A DNA stretch of 64,000 bases from the NCBI GenBank assembly GCA_964510315.1, contig CAZEAP010000008.1, positions 1-64,000 on the forward strand, written 5' to 3'. Source of the stretch: CAZEAP01 sp964510315 (GTDB taxonomy: Bacteria; Planctomycetota; Brocadiia; SM23-32). The notes beneath the pieces are model-generated. The model worked only from the letters and a program-made list of their open reading frames with translations, did not search any database and was not told the origin of the DNA. Positions 8,691 to 16,947 of this stretch are shown in pieces. Positions within the stretch are counted from its first letter, which is position 1. Each line of letters starts with the position of its first letter. Position numbers and translations under genes: made by a program.

Positions 8691-8730
8691 CGTGCTCCTC
8701 GCTTTTCTGTTACCGTGCGGCGGGCGGGCC

Positions 8731-10119
8731 TCACCCTGCGGTGAACTCGGCCATGTATCGACCGTTGGCTTCGAGCAGCTCATCGAGGATGGCCAGGGAC
8801 TTGGAGAGTCCCGTGCAGCCAGGGTCGGCGGCCAGGCAGTGGAGCGCCTTGTCGTGGTCCCCGCTGAGGGCTGCGTCCACCACCATCTCGCCCCATTCCA
8901 GCCAGCGGTAGGTCCAGCTTCTGATCGGTTCGGGCATCTCGCCCAGCACCAGCGGCTTGAGGCCGTCGGCGGTTGCCACCGCAGGCCCTTCGACCACTTC
9001 GCCGCCGGGGAGGTTGGCGATCTGACCCCGGTTGGGCAGGTTGACGAAAAACATGCGTCCGGAGCCTGTGTTGACGGCGTCGATGATCTCCAGCACCTGC
9101 GCTTCTTCCCCGGAGGTGCCGCCGATCAGCTCTTCAACGTCGAGGGGCCCCTCGGAGTCGGCGGCCTCACGGAACTTCTCCAGGAAACGGGTGGTCCCTT
9201 CCTTCTTGGCCTCTATGTCGAAGAGGTCCAGCTCGTAAGCCCGGAGGTCCTCGGGGGTCCGGAAGAAATGGGGAAGGAACTCCGCCACGTGGCGGTCACC
9301 GGGGCCGGGGTAATAACCGGTGTGCTCGTAGAGTTCCGAACAGAACGGATTGCGGTCCTCGCAGGGCTCCTCGGGGTCGGCGTTGCTGGACGGAAACCGC
9401 GCGATCAGCTCGGCGAGACCTTCCTCCGGGGTGTCGCCCCGGGCCTGGCGCAGGCGCGCGCCGAGCAGCGGATAGGCATCCCGTCCGTCCAGCCGGACCC
9501 GGTAAGCGAAGCTGAAGTGATTGATGCCGCCGGCCCACATCCAGGTCTCCGCGGTATCGACGGCCAGGATGCGGGAGATGTCGCGCCTCAGCAGCTCGCA
9601 GCCGATGCACAGCCCGACGCATTCGATCTCCGTCTCGCGGGTGACGGCCCGGCAGTTGACGGTCATCGGGTTCGTGTAGTTGAACAGGACGGCGTCCGGG
9701 CAGAGCCGCTCCATGTCGCGCGCAATCTCCACCAGGACGGGAGCGTGCCGGAATGCCCGGCTCATGCCGCCGATGCCGACAGTGTCCCCCACTGGCTGTA
9801 TGACCCCGTGCTCGGCGGGTATCTCCAGGTCGGCCTGCCAGGCCTCATCGCCCCCCACGCTGATGGTGGTGGTCACGTAATCGGCCCCCTCCAGGAGTTC
9901 GGTCCTGTCGGTCCCGGCGGCCACGGTGATGGCCGCATCTTCCTGCTCGACGATCTTTCGGACCAGCTTCTCGACGATCCGCAGCTTCTCTGCGTCGGTG
10001 TCGACCAGAGCCAGTGTGGTCCCCCGCCACCGGCCGGACCGGATGAGCCCGGAGAGCACGGCGGCGGTGAAGGAGCTGCTTCCCGCGCCAACGAGCACAA
10101 ACTTCCTGTGATCTTCCAT
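8731..10119 (-). CDS. Glycoside hydrolase family 4 protein (alpha-galacturonidase/alpha-glucosidase-like)
   Basis: This 462-residue enzyme belongs to GH4, which cleaves glycosides by a redox mechanism needing NAD(H) and a divalent metal. It has an N-terminal Rossmann motif (VGAGSSSFT), GDTVGIGG, FNYTNPM, a cysteine-containing GLCIGCE metal-site segment and INHFSF. The substrate cannot be fixed; members act on alpha-glucosides, alpha-galactosides and alpha-galacturonides, and the last group is a reasonable guess. The ATG is preceded by AAAGGGGGG. It follows the MttB-like gene by 17 bp, so the two are probably cotranscribed, although a functional link between a glycosidase and a methyltransferase is not obvious. 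Confidence 0.93.
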   Translation of the reverse strand: MEDHRKFVLVGAGSSSFTAAVLSGLIRSGRWRGTTLALVDTDAEKLRIVEKLVRKIVEQEDAAITVAAGTDRTELLEGADYVTTTISVGGDEAWQADLEIPAEHGVIQPVGDTVGIGGMSRAFRHAPVLVEIARDMERLCPDAVLFNYTNPMTVNCRAVTRETEIECVGLCIGCELLRRDISRILAVDTAETWMWAGGINHFSFAYRVRLDGRDAYPLLGARLRQARGDTPEEGLAELIARFPSSNADPEEPCEDRNPFCSELYEHTGYYPGPGDRHVAEFLPHFFRTPEDLRAYELDLFDIEAKKEGTTRFLEKFREAADSEGPLDVEELIGGTSGEEAQVLEIIDAVNTGSGRMFFVNLPNRGQIANLPGGEVVEGPAVATADGLKPLVLGEMPEPIRSWTYRWLEWGEMVVDAALSGDHDKALHCLAADPGCTGLSKSLAILDELLEANGRYMAEFTAG

Positions 10120-10136
10120 GACGCCCCCCTTTCCGA

Positions 10137-11543
10137 TTACCCGGAAGATTCCACAAACTGGACTGCTTCATTATACACTGCGTTCACTTCCTGCCGAACC
10201 GCATCCGGCAGAGCGAAGGAGTGGCTCTCGATCAGCTCTCGCGCCCTGGTTTTTGCTTTCTGCCGGACGCTCTGGCTCCCGGCAGCGCGCCAGCCATCCA
10301 GGCTGAGCCGCGGGAACAGGTCGCTACGAAAGTCCTTCCGCATGTTGGCCAGGGTGCTTTCGTGGATCAGGTAGTTTCCCTCTGAAACGCCTCGGGCGAT
10401 CATGTCCCGGGTGCTCTCGCCCGGATCATAGTCGATCCCCCGGACGATGTACGTGATGAAACGGGCGATTTCGCGATCCAGCACGAACATTACGGGCGAG
10501 AACACTTCGTCCCTCGAAAGCTGCCCGGCGCCCAGGCAGAACCGCCGGAGGCCCGCCAGCGCGAGTGTGAGCATGTAGGCGGTTCGTTCCAGGACGGCCT
10601 GCGGGTCGCAGCGTTTTGCCATCGACTGCAGGAAATGGCCCGGCTTTGCGGTCCCGTAGTAAAACTCATAGATGTCCTTCAGCGCCAGTTGATACAGGAT
10701 GTGCACCGGCGAACTGTAGACGGTCACCGCGGTGCGAAGGTCAAAGAGGTCCAGCCGATACTGGGGCAGGCAGGGCACCTTGTCGCCGGCGATCAGGCGG
10801 ACCAGGATGTAGCCGCCCAGCGCCTCGGCGGCGGCCTGCACCAGCGCCGAGTGCAGCGGCAGCGGAGCGGTCGCCCCCGCCTGGGGGATGGGCGCTGCGG
10901 CGGCGGTGAGCCTCACGTCGTCGCGGTCCTTCAGGCGCCAGACGGTCTCCAACGCGGACGGGTTGGTCTTCAGGGGACTGATGGGAAACTGCACCTCCGC
11001 GTGGTATTTTCTGCCCGCCGCCTGGTACATCCGGATGGCGAACTCCAGCATCTCCGGGTCGGAGAACTCCAACAGGGAGCCGTCCCCGTCGGTCAACTCC
11101 ACGACAGCCTTCTCCAGCGCCAGCACCTGCAGCGAGCCCGGCACGTCGTTGGGGTAAACCGGGGGGATCGAGCCCGCTCCGGCGGCGTGAACGAGCTTCA
11201 GCATCCGGCGGGCGTCGGCAAGGGTGGAGCGGCGGATCTCGTCGGTCTCCGCGTCCACCAGGTTGAGGCAGTTCCAGGGCCCGCTGACGGTGACCTCATC
11301 ACCCACCGGCTCGGCGGGATGCTCCCGGCGGGCGCGCTCCACGAACTCCCCCACGAGTTCGGGGGCGAAGTAAAGGCGCGAGCCGTCATCGGTTACTCCG
11401 GAGCGGCCGGCGGCCTTGCGGCGGGACCTCCGGTGGGAGACCTCCAGCCCCACGTCCGCCAGAACGGCGAGGACATCTCGATGAAGGGCTTCCAGTTCAG
11501 AAGCGTGGAAAGCCTTGTTGAGCCTGAAAGCGATGCGCCTCAA
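10137..11543 (-). CDS. MttB-family (trimethylamine/glycine-betaine) methyltransferase homologue, non-pyrrolysine
   Basis: This 468-residue protein resembles the MttB superfamily, whose members move a methyl group from a quaternary or tertiary amine to a corrinoid protein. Supporting stretches are the N-terminal VLADVGLEV, the ADARRMLKLV helix, the VYPNDVPGS segment and the C-terminal bundle. No in-frame UAG is present, so it belongs to the non-pyrrolysine group that includes glycine-betaine demethylases. The start is TTG 11543, supported by a GAGGAG site seven bases upstream. It heads the four-gene operon. The corrinoid protein and transporter that usually accompany it are absent, so the substrate is unknown. 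Confidence 0.75.
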   Translation of the reverse strand: MRRIAFRLNKAFHASELEALHRDVLAVLADVGLEVSHRRSRRKAAGRSGVTDDGSRLYFAPELVGEFVERARREHPAEPVGDEVTVSGPWNCLNLVDAETDEIRRSTLADARRMLKLVHAAGAGSIPPVYPNDVPGSLQVLALEKAVVELTDGDGSLLEFSDPEMLEFAIRMYQAAGRKYHAEVQFPISPLKTNPSALETVWRLKDRDDVRLTAAAAPIPQAGATAPLPLHSALVQAAAEALGGYILVRLIAGDKVPCLPQYRLDLFDLRTAVTVYSSPVHILYQLALKDIYEFYYGTAKPGHFLQSMAKRCDPQAVLERTAYMLTLALAGLRRFCLGAGQLSRDEVFSPVMFVLDREIARFITYIVRGIDYDPGESTRDMIARGVSEGNYLIHESTLANMRKDFRSDLFPRLSLDGWRAAGSQSVRQKAKTRARELIESHSFALPDAVRQEVNAVYNEAVQFVESSG

Positions 11544-12164
11544 AGACTTCTCCTCGGGAGGGAGAAAGGTGCGGATGGCAGTGTAACCAGAAACGCGGCG
11601 GGCGACAAACAGGAACCGCAGAGGGGACGGAGCACCGAAGCATTACAGGCCGGTGGCGACGGGGGAACCAGGGATGTACGCGTTTACCGTGCCGAGCGAC
11701 AGCAATGATCCCAATCGGCGGCTTTGCCGTTTCGCGGATCATCGATTGAGCAGCCTTCCAAGGAGTGCCCCGCCTCCTGCACACGGCACGCCGCAGCCCC
11801 GCAGGGGCGTTACATACCAGCCCAGGGCCCGGCCCTGGGGGTACAGGTCCACCCCCCAAATACTTGAGCCTTGTAGGGGCGAGACATACGCGGGGCAGCC
11901 AGGCCTCGTCCGGTACATGGCGAGATGTCTTTTAACCTGAACGAATATGTCGCGCCCTTTCAGGGCGCCCTGGTTTTTTGCCGATCATTTTTCCCAGGGC
12001 TGCGCCCTGGGCTGGTATGTCGGGCTCTTATAGAGCCCAGTGGCCGGATGCCGAGCAGTGGACCGCGTGGCGACGGCCGATTGCCGCCGTCGAACGGGCA
12101 CAACCCCCAAGGCGTCCCCGGTAAACGCGTACGCAGGGATAATGCGGAGGACACGCGGCGGCCC
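11544..12164. other. Intergenic region carrying a palindromic repeat array
   Basis: About 620 bp separate the MttB-like gene from the HD-GYP regulator. The left 240 bp hold nothing recognised; the promoter of the MttB operon should lie there, but no good sigma70 match was found. The right part holds the hairpin array described separately. Confidence 0.6.
11796..12038. repeat. Array of five short palindromes separated by ACATA/TATGT linkers
   Basis: Perfect hairpins occur at 11796-11808 (GCCCC/GGGGC), 11821-11839 (CCCAGGGCC/GGCCCTGGG), 11952-11968 (GCGCCC/GGGCGC), 11993-12011 (CCCAGGGC/GCCCTGGG) and 12022-12038 (GGGCTC/GAGCCC). Between them ACATA or its complement recurs (near 11812, 11884, 11946 and 12016), with the orientation switching about midway. 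The fourth hairpin nearly repeats one at 65-82. This looks like a dispersed structured repeat rather than gene regulation. Confidence 0.75.
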
Positions 12165-13259
12165 TCAGTCCCGGCGATCTTCTTCCACCAGCGTAAACTC
12201 CTGCCGCAGCACCTTGAAGGCCCCTACAACCACGGGGTCGAACTTGGTGCCGGAGCGGTCCAGGATGCGCTCGGCCACGGTCTCCCGCTGCAGGACCTCC
12301 GGGCGGTAAACCATGGGGGTCCGCCAGATGTCGTAGTAGTCGGCGACCGCCACGATGCGTGCGCTGAGAGGTATCTCGGAGCGCTCCAGCCCGTCCGGGT
12401 AACCCCCGCCGTCCCACCGTTCGTGATGATGCGCGGTGATGTCGGCGGCCATGTCGATAAGGGCGTCCTCCCGTTCGCCCAGCTCTTCCTTAACCGCCAG
12501 GCAAAGTTCGCGCCCGTGAGTGGTGTGGCTCTCGACCACGGCGGTTTCTTCCGGCGTCAGGTTGCCCGGTTTGGAGAGTATGTCGTCCGGAAGCACGACC
12601 TTGCCGACATCGTGCAGCAGGGCCGCCTCGTAAAGGTTGAGCAGGGAGATGTTTGTGAGCTGTCCGGAGTAGGCGGAGTGTCGCCCGAGCCGTTCGGCCA
12701 GGAGGTAGGAGTATTGCGCTACGCGCTCCGGGTGCACCGGCCCCCTGGGATTTCGGAACTCCGCCAGCCGGCACATCGCCCGCAGCAGGGCGTTGCGGGT
12801 TTTGGTCAACACGTCCACCCGCTGTTCGACTTGTTCCATGACCCTCTCGCGGACATCCCTCTCCTCCAGCTCGCGCCGGCGCCTGTTCAGGGCCAGGCCG
12901 ACGGACAACTGAATCGTCTCGGTGTCGATGGGCTTCAGAACGTAGTCGTAGGCTCCCTTCTTGAGACACTCGATTGCCGTCAGCAGGCCCTGGGCTTCGG
13001 TTACCACAATGACGGCGGTCCTTGGGGCAAGCGGAGCCAGGTCCTCCAGCAGCTCCAGACCGTGCCCGTTGCCCAGCCGGATGTCAAGGATCACCAGGGC
13101 GAAGGGGCCCCGCACATCAAGGAACCGCCGTGCCGTCTCGGCGCTTTCCGCACGCACGACGTTCTCGTAGCCGGCCATGCGCAACGCGCGGAATGCATTT
13201 TCGCGCGGCCGGCGTTGCGCATCGACAACCAGTATCTGTGGTGATTGTCCTTCGTTCAT
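12165..13259 (-). CDS. Response regulator with HD-GYP output domain
   Basis: This 364-residue two-domain regulator has a receiver domain (residues about 8-125) with phosphoacceptor Asp59 in VILDI and the conserved lysine in VLKPID. An HD-GYP domain follows, with HDVGK and HHERWDGGGYPDGL intact. HD-GYP domains hydrolyse cyclic di-GMP, so phosphorylation probably controls second-messenger breakdown. The usual acidic pair before the phosphosite reads Asp13-Ala14, so one metal-binding acid is missing and phosphorylation may be altered. No histidine kinase is adjacent. The ATG follows GGAAAGG. Confidence 0.94.
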   Translation of the reverse strand: MNEGQSPQILVVDAQRRPRENAFRALRMAGYENVVRAESAETARRFLDVRGPFALVILDIRLGNGHGLELLEDLAPLAPRTAVIVVTEAQGLLTAIECLKKGAYDYVLKPIDTETIQLSVGLALNRRRRELEERDVRERVMEQVEQRVDVLTKTRNALLRAMCRLAEFRNPRGPVHPERVAQYSYLLAERLGRHSAYSGQLTNISLLNLYEAALLHDVGKVVLPDDILSKPGNLTPEETAVVESHTTHGRELCLAVKEELGEREDALIDMAADITAHHHERWDGGGYPDGLERSEIPLSARIVAVADYYDIWRTPMVYRPEVLQRETVAERILDRSGTKFDPVVVGAFKVLRQEFTLVEEDRRD

Positions 13260-13292
13260 AGCCTTTCCGGTCCCTCTGCCTGCCCCATTGCT

Positions 13293-13323
13293 ATTTTAGC
13301 CATTCCCCTTCCCCTAAAGCCAA
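13293..13323 (-). promoter_or_regulatory. Possible sigma70-type promoter of the HD-GYP regulator
   Basis: On the minus strand TTGGCT (13318-13323) is followed after 19 nt by TAAAAT (13293-13298), about 35 nt before the start codon. The -10 is good but the spacer is long. Confidence 0.35.
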
Positions 13324-13421
13324 TGCGTTCCCGCCGCTGCTTGCGGAGGGTTGCGGAGGGCCGGCGAACGGCAGAGAATGGACCGTTGCAGCAACAACGG
13401 GCCGGGCACGGGAGTTTCCTG

Positions 13422-14498
13422 ATGAAGATGGCCTTTTTCATACCGGTGGCCGTATGCATCCTGCTGGGGGACCTCGCCCTCCTGCTGGACCTGGGTTCTC
13501 GGCTGTTCGGCGCTCAGCGGCGGACGCCGACGGGGGTGGTATGGCGGGTGTTCGTCCTGTTCTCGGGGGTCACCCTGCTGACCGCCCCGGCCTATCTGGC
13601 GGCGTGGTACCCTCGGGCAGCCGAGTGGCGATACGTTTTTGTGGGCGCGGGCGCGGCGGGGGCGCTGCTGTTCGCGAATTACGCCTTTCCCTACCGCTGG
13701 GGCTTCCGGCGCGTTGAGACGCCGGGTTCGGCGGAGGAAGCCGAACTACTCACCCAGGGGCTTTTCCTGGAGAGCGACGTGGTGCGCAGCCCGTCACTGC
13801 CGGAGGAGCTCGACGGACTCAGCCTCCTGGTTATCACCGATCTGCACTGCAACGACCACCGGAAACTGCGGCTGATACGGGATTCCCTCGATGGGTTGAT
13901 CGGCGAAGGGTATCACGCGGTGCTGATACTGGGGGACTTCGGCGAGGAGAGGCGGCTGCTGGCGCCCCTGGTGGCCTCGCTGGGCCGGCTCACCAGCCGG
14001 TGGGGAACTTTCTGCGTCCGCGGAAACCACGACTTCGAGCGTGGGCGCGGAGCGCTGCTCGGGGAGCTGCTTCCCGAGCACGGCATCAGGATACTCTCCA
14101 ACGAGTCGCTGCACCCGCCGGGGGCGGGACTGACATTGATGGGCTTCGAGGCGCCGTGGGAGCGGTCCCCGCTGCCGGGGCGTCCGCCCGAGGGTTTCGT
14201 GATTGGGCTGACTCACACGCCCGACAACATCGGCTTGCTTCAGCAGCACGGGGTGGACTTCGCCGTGGCGGGACACACCCACGGGGGCCGCCGCCGGCTA
14301 CCCGGCTTCGGACACGTACTGGCGCCGTGCCGTTACGGCCGCTTCCTGGACCGGGGCCTTTTCCGCCGCGGGGACACGCTGATGTACATCGTCCCGGGGG
14401 TGGGCCGCTGGACCGGCCTGCGAGGCGAGGAAGGCAGCATCGTCCAGCTCAGCCTGCGGGGCCGGCATGGCGGCGGAGGCGGCGGAGAGCCTTGCTGA
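13422..14498 (+). CDS. Membrane-anchored calcineurin-like metallophosphoesterase (YkuE/YaeI-type)
   Basis: This 358-residue protein has about three hydrophobic segments in its first 95 residues and then a metallophosphoesterase domain. Metal-binding motifs appear in order: DLHCNDH, GDFGEE, GNHDFE, LTHTPDN and GHTHGG. It probably cleaves a phosphoester at the membrane; relatives act on lipid-linked or UDP-diacylglucosamine-type substrates, but the substrate here is unknown. The start at 13422 is chosen because MKMAFFIP begins the hydrophobic region and GGAG lies just upstream; the frame continues upstream in non-homologous sequence. Its 3' end overlaps the convergent recO gene by 50 bp. Confidence 0.9.
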   Translation: MKMAFFIPVAVCILLGDLALLLDLGSRLFGAQRRTPTGVVWRVFVLFSGVTLLTAPAYLAAWYPRAAEWRYVFVGAGAAGALLFANYAFPYRWGFRRVETPGSAEEAELLTQGLFLESDVVRSPSLPEELDGLSLLVITDLHCNDHRKLRLIRDSLDGLIGEGYHAVLILGDFGEERRLLAPLVASLGRLTSRWGTFCVRGNHDFERGRGALLGELLPEHGIRILSNESLHPPGAGLTLMGFEAPWERSPLPGRPPEGFVIGLTHTPDNIGLLQQHGVDFAVAGHTHGGRRRLPGFGHVLAPCRYGRFLDRGLFRRGDTLMYIVPGVGRWTGLRGEEGSIVQLSLRGRHGGGGGGEPC

Positions 14499-15246
14499 GC
14501 CGGCGGCGTTGAAGGTACTTCCACATCCGCAGCTCCTTCCCCAGCAGATAGCGCATCTGGAAGCGCACGACCGTGCTGAGCGCGACGATCCGCCGGGCGG
14601 AAACCCCCGAGGCTTCGCCGCCGGCCGCCAGAGCCTGGAGGTCGGCCAGCAGGTCGGAGCGAAGGGGGATGGTGTTGCCGGTCTCCGGCTCCTCGCAGTC
14701 CGGGCAGAGCGTCCCGCCTTCGGATGCGCTGAAGACGATGAGCGCCCGGTCGGGCAACTCGCAGCCGCAGCGCACGCAACGGTCGAAGGAGGGCAGGGCC
14801 CCGTGCTCCCGCAGCATCTCCGTCTCCAACCGCAGCACGCCGGCACCGAGGCGCTCTCCGGAGGCGAACCCCCGGAGCGTCTCGAGGGTAACCCGGTAGA
14901 GCCGTGGACAGGGGTCTCCCTCCATTGTGAAGTTGAGGGCGAGTTCGGCGGCGTAGTAGCCGCAGAGCAGGCGGGGCAGGGAACGGCGAAGCCCCCGGAA
15001 ATCATCCTTTAGCCAGCGGTCCGTCAGGGTTTGCAGGGAGCGGTCGGGCCGTTGTGTATAGACGATGCCGTATCTGGCCAGCAGGTCGAAGCCGGTGCGT
15101 ACGCCTTTCTTGGGCGCTCGGGTGACACCTTTGGCCAGCACCGAGAGACGGCCCACGTCGGGGGTGAGGAACCCGGCCACCTGGCTGGTGTTGCTATAGG
15201 GTATTCTGCGGAGGCAGATGCCTTCGGTTGTCAGGTAGTTGGCCAT
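14449..15246 (-). CDS. recO: DNA repair protein RecO
   Basis: This 265-residue RecO homologue has the N-terminal OB-fold opening typical of the family (EGICLRRIPYSNTSQVAGFLT) and a central helical part. A four-cysteine zinc site follows (CVRCGCELP...CPDC). RecO works with RecR to load RecA on SSB-coated DNA in the RecF pathway. It is the last gene of the purA-led cluster, starting 15 bp after the CorC-like stop, and its own end overlaps the opposing phosphoesterase gene. Confidence 0.95.
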   Translation of the reverse strand: MANYLTTEGICLRRIPYSNTSQVAGFLTPDVGRLSVLAKGVTRAPKKGVRTGFDLLARYGIVYTQRPDRSLQTLTDRWLKDDFRGLRRSLPRLLCGYYAAELALNFTMEGDPCPRLYRVTLETLRGFASGERLGAGVLRLETEMLREHGALPSFDRCVRCGCELPDRALIVFSASEGGTLCPDCEEPETGNTIPLRSDLLADLQALAAGGEASGVSARRIVALSTVVRFQMRYLLGKELRMWKYLQRRRLSKALRRLRRHAGPAG

Positions 15247-15261
15247 TCAGGCACCAAGGGT

Positions 15262-16473
15262 TCAGGGGGCCTGCTCCTGGTCGTAGCGTTTGAGGAAGAC
15301 CTGTTTGACCTGGCGTGGGCTCGCCTGGAGGACGCGGATCAGCAGGCCGTCCGCCCGCTCCTGGTCGCCCGGTTCGGGAACGCGGGCGAAACGGGCGGTC
15401 ACGTATCCGCCCACCGTGTCGTAGTCGTCCCCTTCGGGGATGTCCAGCCCGAACTGCTCGTTCAGCTCGTCCACCCTGACCCGGGCGTCGGCGACGATGC
15501 CGCCCTCGGGCCGGACGCGGACGCGGTTCTCGTGGTCTTCCTGGTCGTACTCGTCCTCGATTTCGCCCACGATCTCCTCGACGATGTCCTCCACGGTAAC
15601 CAGGCCGCTGACGCCGCCGTACTCGTCCAGAACGACGGCTATCTGGACATGCTCCTCCTGGAAACGCTGCAGGAGCGGGCCGAGCGTCTGGGTCTCGGGG
15701 ACGAAGTACGGTTCGCGCATCACGTCGCGCAGAGCTTTGCCGCGCGCATCGTCGGTCCGTGCGGCGGAGAGTAGGTCCTTTACGTAGACGATGCCCACCA
15801 CCTTGTCGAGGGTGTCCTCACAGACTGGGAAACGGCTGTGCCTGTAGGATTCCAGCCTGGCCAACGTCTCCGGGAGGGGAAGGTCGGCCGGGGCGTTCTC
15901 TATCTCCGTGCGCGGCGTCATGATCTGGGCTACGTCCACTTCCCGGAACTTCAGGATGCCCTCGATCATCTCTTTCTGTTCGGTTTCCAGGGCGCCCTCG
16001 ACCGTGCCGTCCTCGATGGCCACCCGGATCTCCTCCTCGGCCGCGGCGACCACCTCCGGTTCCGGCTCTTCCCTGCGGGCCTGCCCGGCTCCCCGACCCA
16101 GCGGGAGAAGTCGCAGGGGATAGGCGACCCAATAGAAGAGGGGCAGAACGATCCAGAGCACGGGGGCGGACCATCGACGGCCGATGAACCGCGCACCGGC
16201 TTCGCTGAGGGCCAGCAGGGCGCCGGCAGCTACCAGCGCCAGGACGGGGCGTTTGGGATCGGAGTAAACCACCAGGGCGACGATGGTCACCGTGACGGTA
16301 ACTCGCACCAGCAAGCAGAACACCGAGAGCGACCGCGTCTCCCGCAGATACCGGGAATAGCGCTCGCGGGCGGCCTCATCCTCCAGCCTGTCTTCCAGCT
16401 TGGACCAGGACAGGTATCGCAACGCCGATTCCGTAAGGGCGGCCAGGAAAAAGACCGCCCACAGCGCGGGCAA
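15262..16473 (-). CDS. CNNM/CorC-type transporter with paired CBS domains
   Basis: The product has a divergent N-terminal membrane part (about four hydrophobic segments in residues 1-140), two CBS domains (residues about 180-300, with IMTPRTEIE and VVLDEYGGVSGLVT) and a C-terminal CorC/HlyC domain. These proteins are linked to Mg2+ or other divalent cation efflux or sensing; despite old names they are not haemolysins. The open frame extends 21 bp upstream to TTG 16494, but GGAGGT lies six bases before TTG 16473, which is therefore chosen. In many bacteria the gene follows ybeY, as it does here. Confidence 0.92.
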   Translation of the reverse strand: MPALWAVFFLAALTESALRYLSWSKLEDRLEDEAARERYSRYLRETRSLSVFCLLVRVTVTVTIVALVVYSDPKRPVLALVAAGALLALSEAGARFIGRRWSAPVLWIVLPLFYWVAYPLRLLPLGRGAGQARREEPEPEVVAAAEEEIRVAIEDGTVEGALETEQKEMIEGILKFREVDVAQIMTPRTEIENAPADLPLPETLARLESYRHSRFPVCEDTLDKVVGIVYVKDLLSAARTDDARGKALRDVMREPYFVPETQTLGPLLQRFQEEHVQIAVVLDEYGGVSGLVTVEDIVEEIVGEIEDEYDQEDHENRVRVRPEGGIVADARVRVDELNEQFGLDIPEGDDYDTVGGYVTARFARVPEPGDQERADGLLIRVLQASPRQVKQVFLKRYDQEQAP

Positions 16474-16518
16474 CTCCGTACCTCCAAGTAGCAAAACGCT
16501 TACCTCCTGTGCGAGGGA

Positions 16519-16947
16519 TCAGATGTCCACACGGTATCCGGCTGCCTCCAGTGCTTCCTGCTCCCGGCGCCGCATGCGGCGCCTTTCTTCCGGCCCGTGG
16601 TCCCCGTAGCCCAGCAGATGCAGCAGTCCGTGCACGATATAGAGCATCAGCTCGTCCCGGGGCCCATGGGATTTCTCAGCGGCCCGCCGGGCGGCCAGTT
16701 GGGCATTTACGACAATTTCGCCGGCCACCCGACCGTCGGCCTCCTCGTAGGGGAAGGCCAGAACGTCCGTCTCGCCCTCCCGGTCCAGGAAGCGGCGGTT
16801 CAGTTCGGCGATCTCCTCTCCGCTCAGCAGGGCCACACTCAACTGCGCGTCGGCCTCTTCCTGCCGGAGCGCGATGCGGAGTACGCGCCGAATCTCCTCG
16901 GGCGGACACTCAACGGCTGCCTGTCTGCTGCACACTTCGACCTTCAT
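16519..16947 (-). CDS. ybeY: Endoribonuclease YbeY
   Basis: This 142-residue protein has the zinc-binding HGLLHLLGYGDH motif (H-x3-H-x5-H) and the LNRRFLDREGETDVLAFP block of YbeY, an RNase involved in rRNA maturation and quality control. The ATG at 16947 is chosen because GGGAGG precedes it and MKVEV aligns with the family; a longer frame starts at 16974. The gene overlaps the end of pgpH by 38 bp, suggesting translational coupling. The phoH-pgpH-ybeY order is widely conserved. Confidence 0.97.
   Translation of the reverse strand: MKVEVCSRQAAVECPPEEIRRVLRIALRQEEADAQLSVALLSGEEIAELNRRFLDREGETDVLAFPYEEADGRVAGEIVVNAQLAARRAAEKSHGPRDELMLYIVHGLLHLLGYGDHGPEERRRMRRREQEALEAAGYRVDI

Noticed and set aside
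7323..8744. A 473-codon plus-strand open frame
   Set aside because: It is antisense across the URO-D-like and ASST-like genes, both of which have clear motifs.
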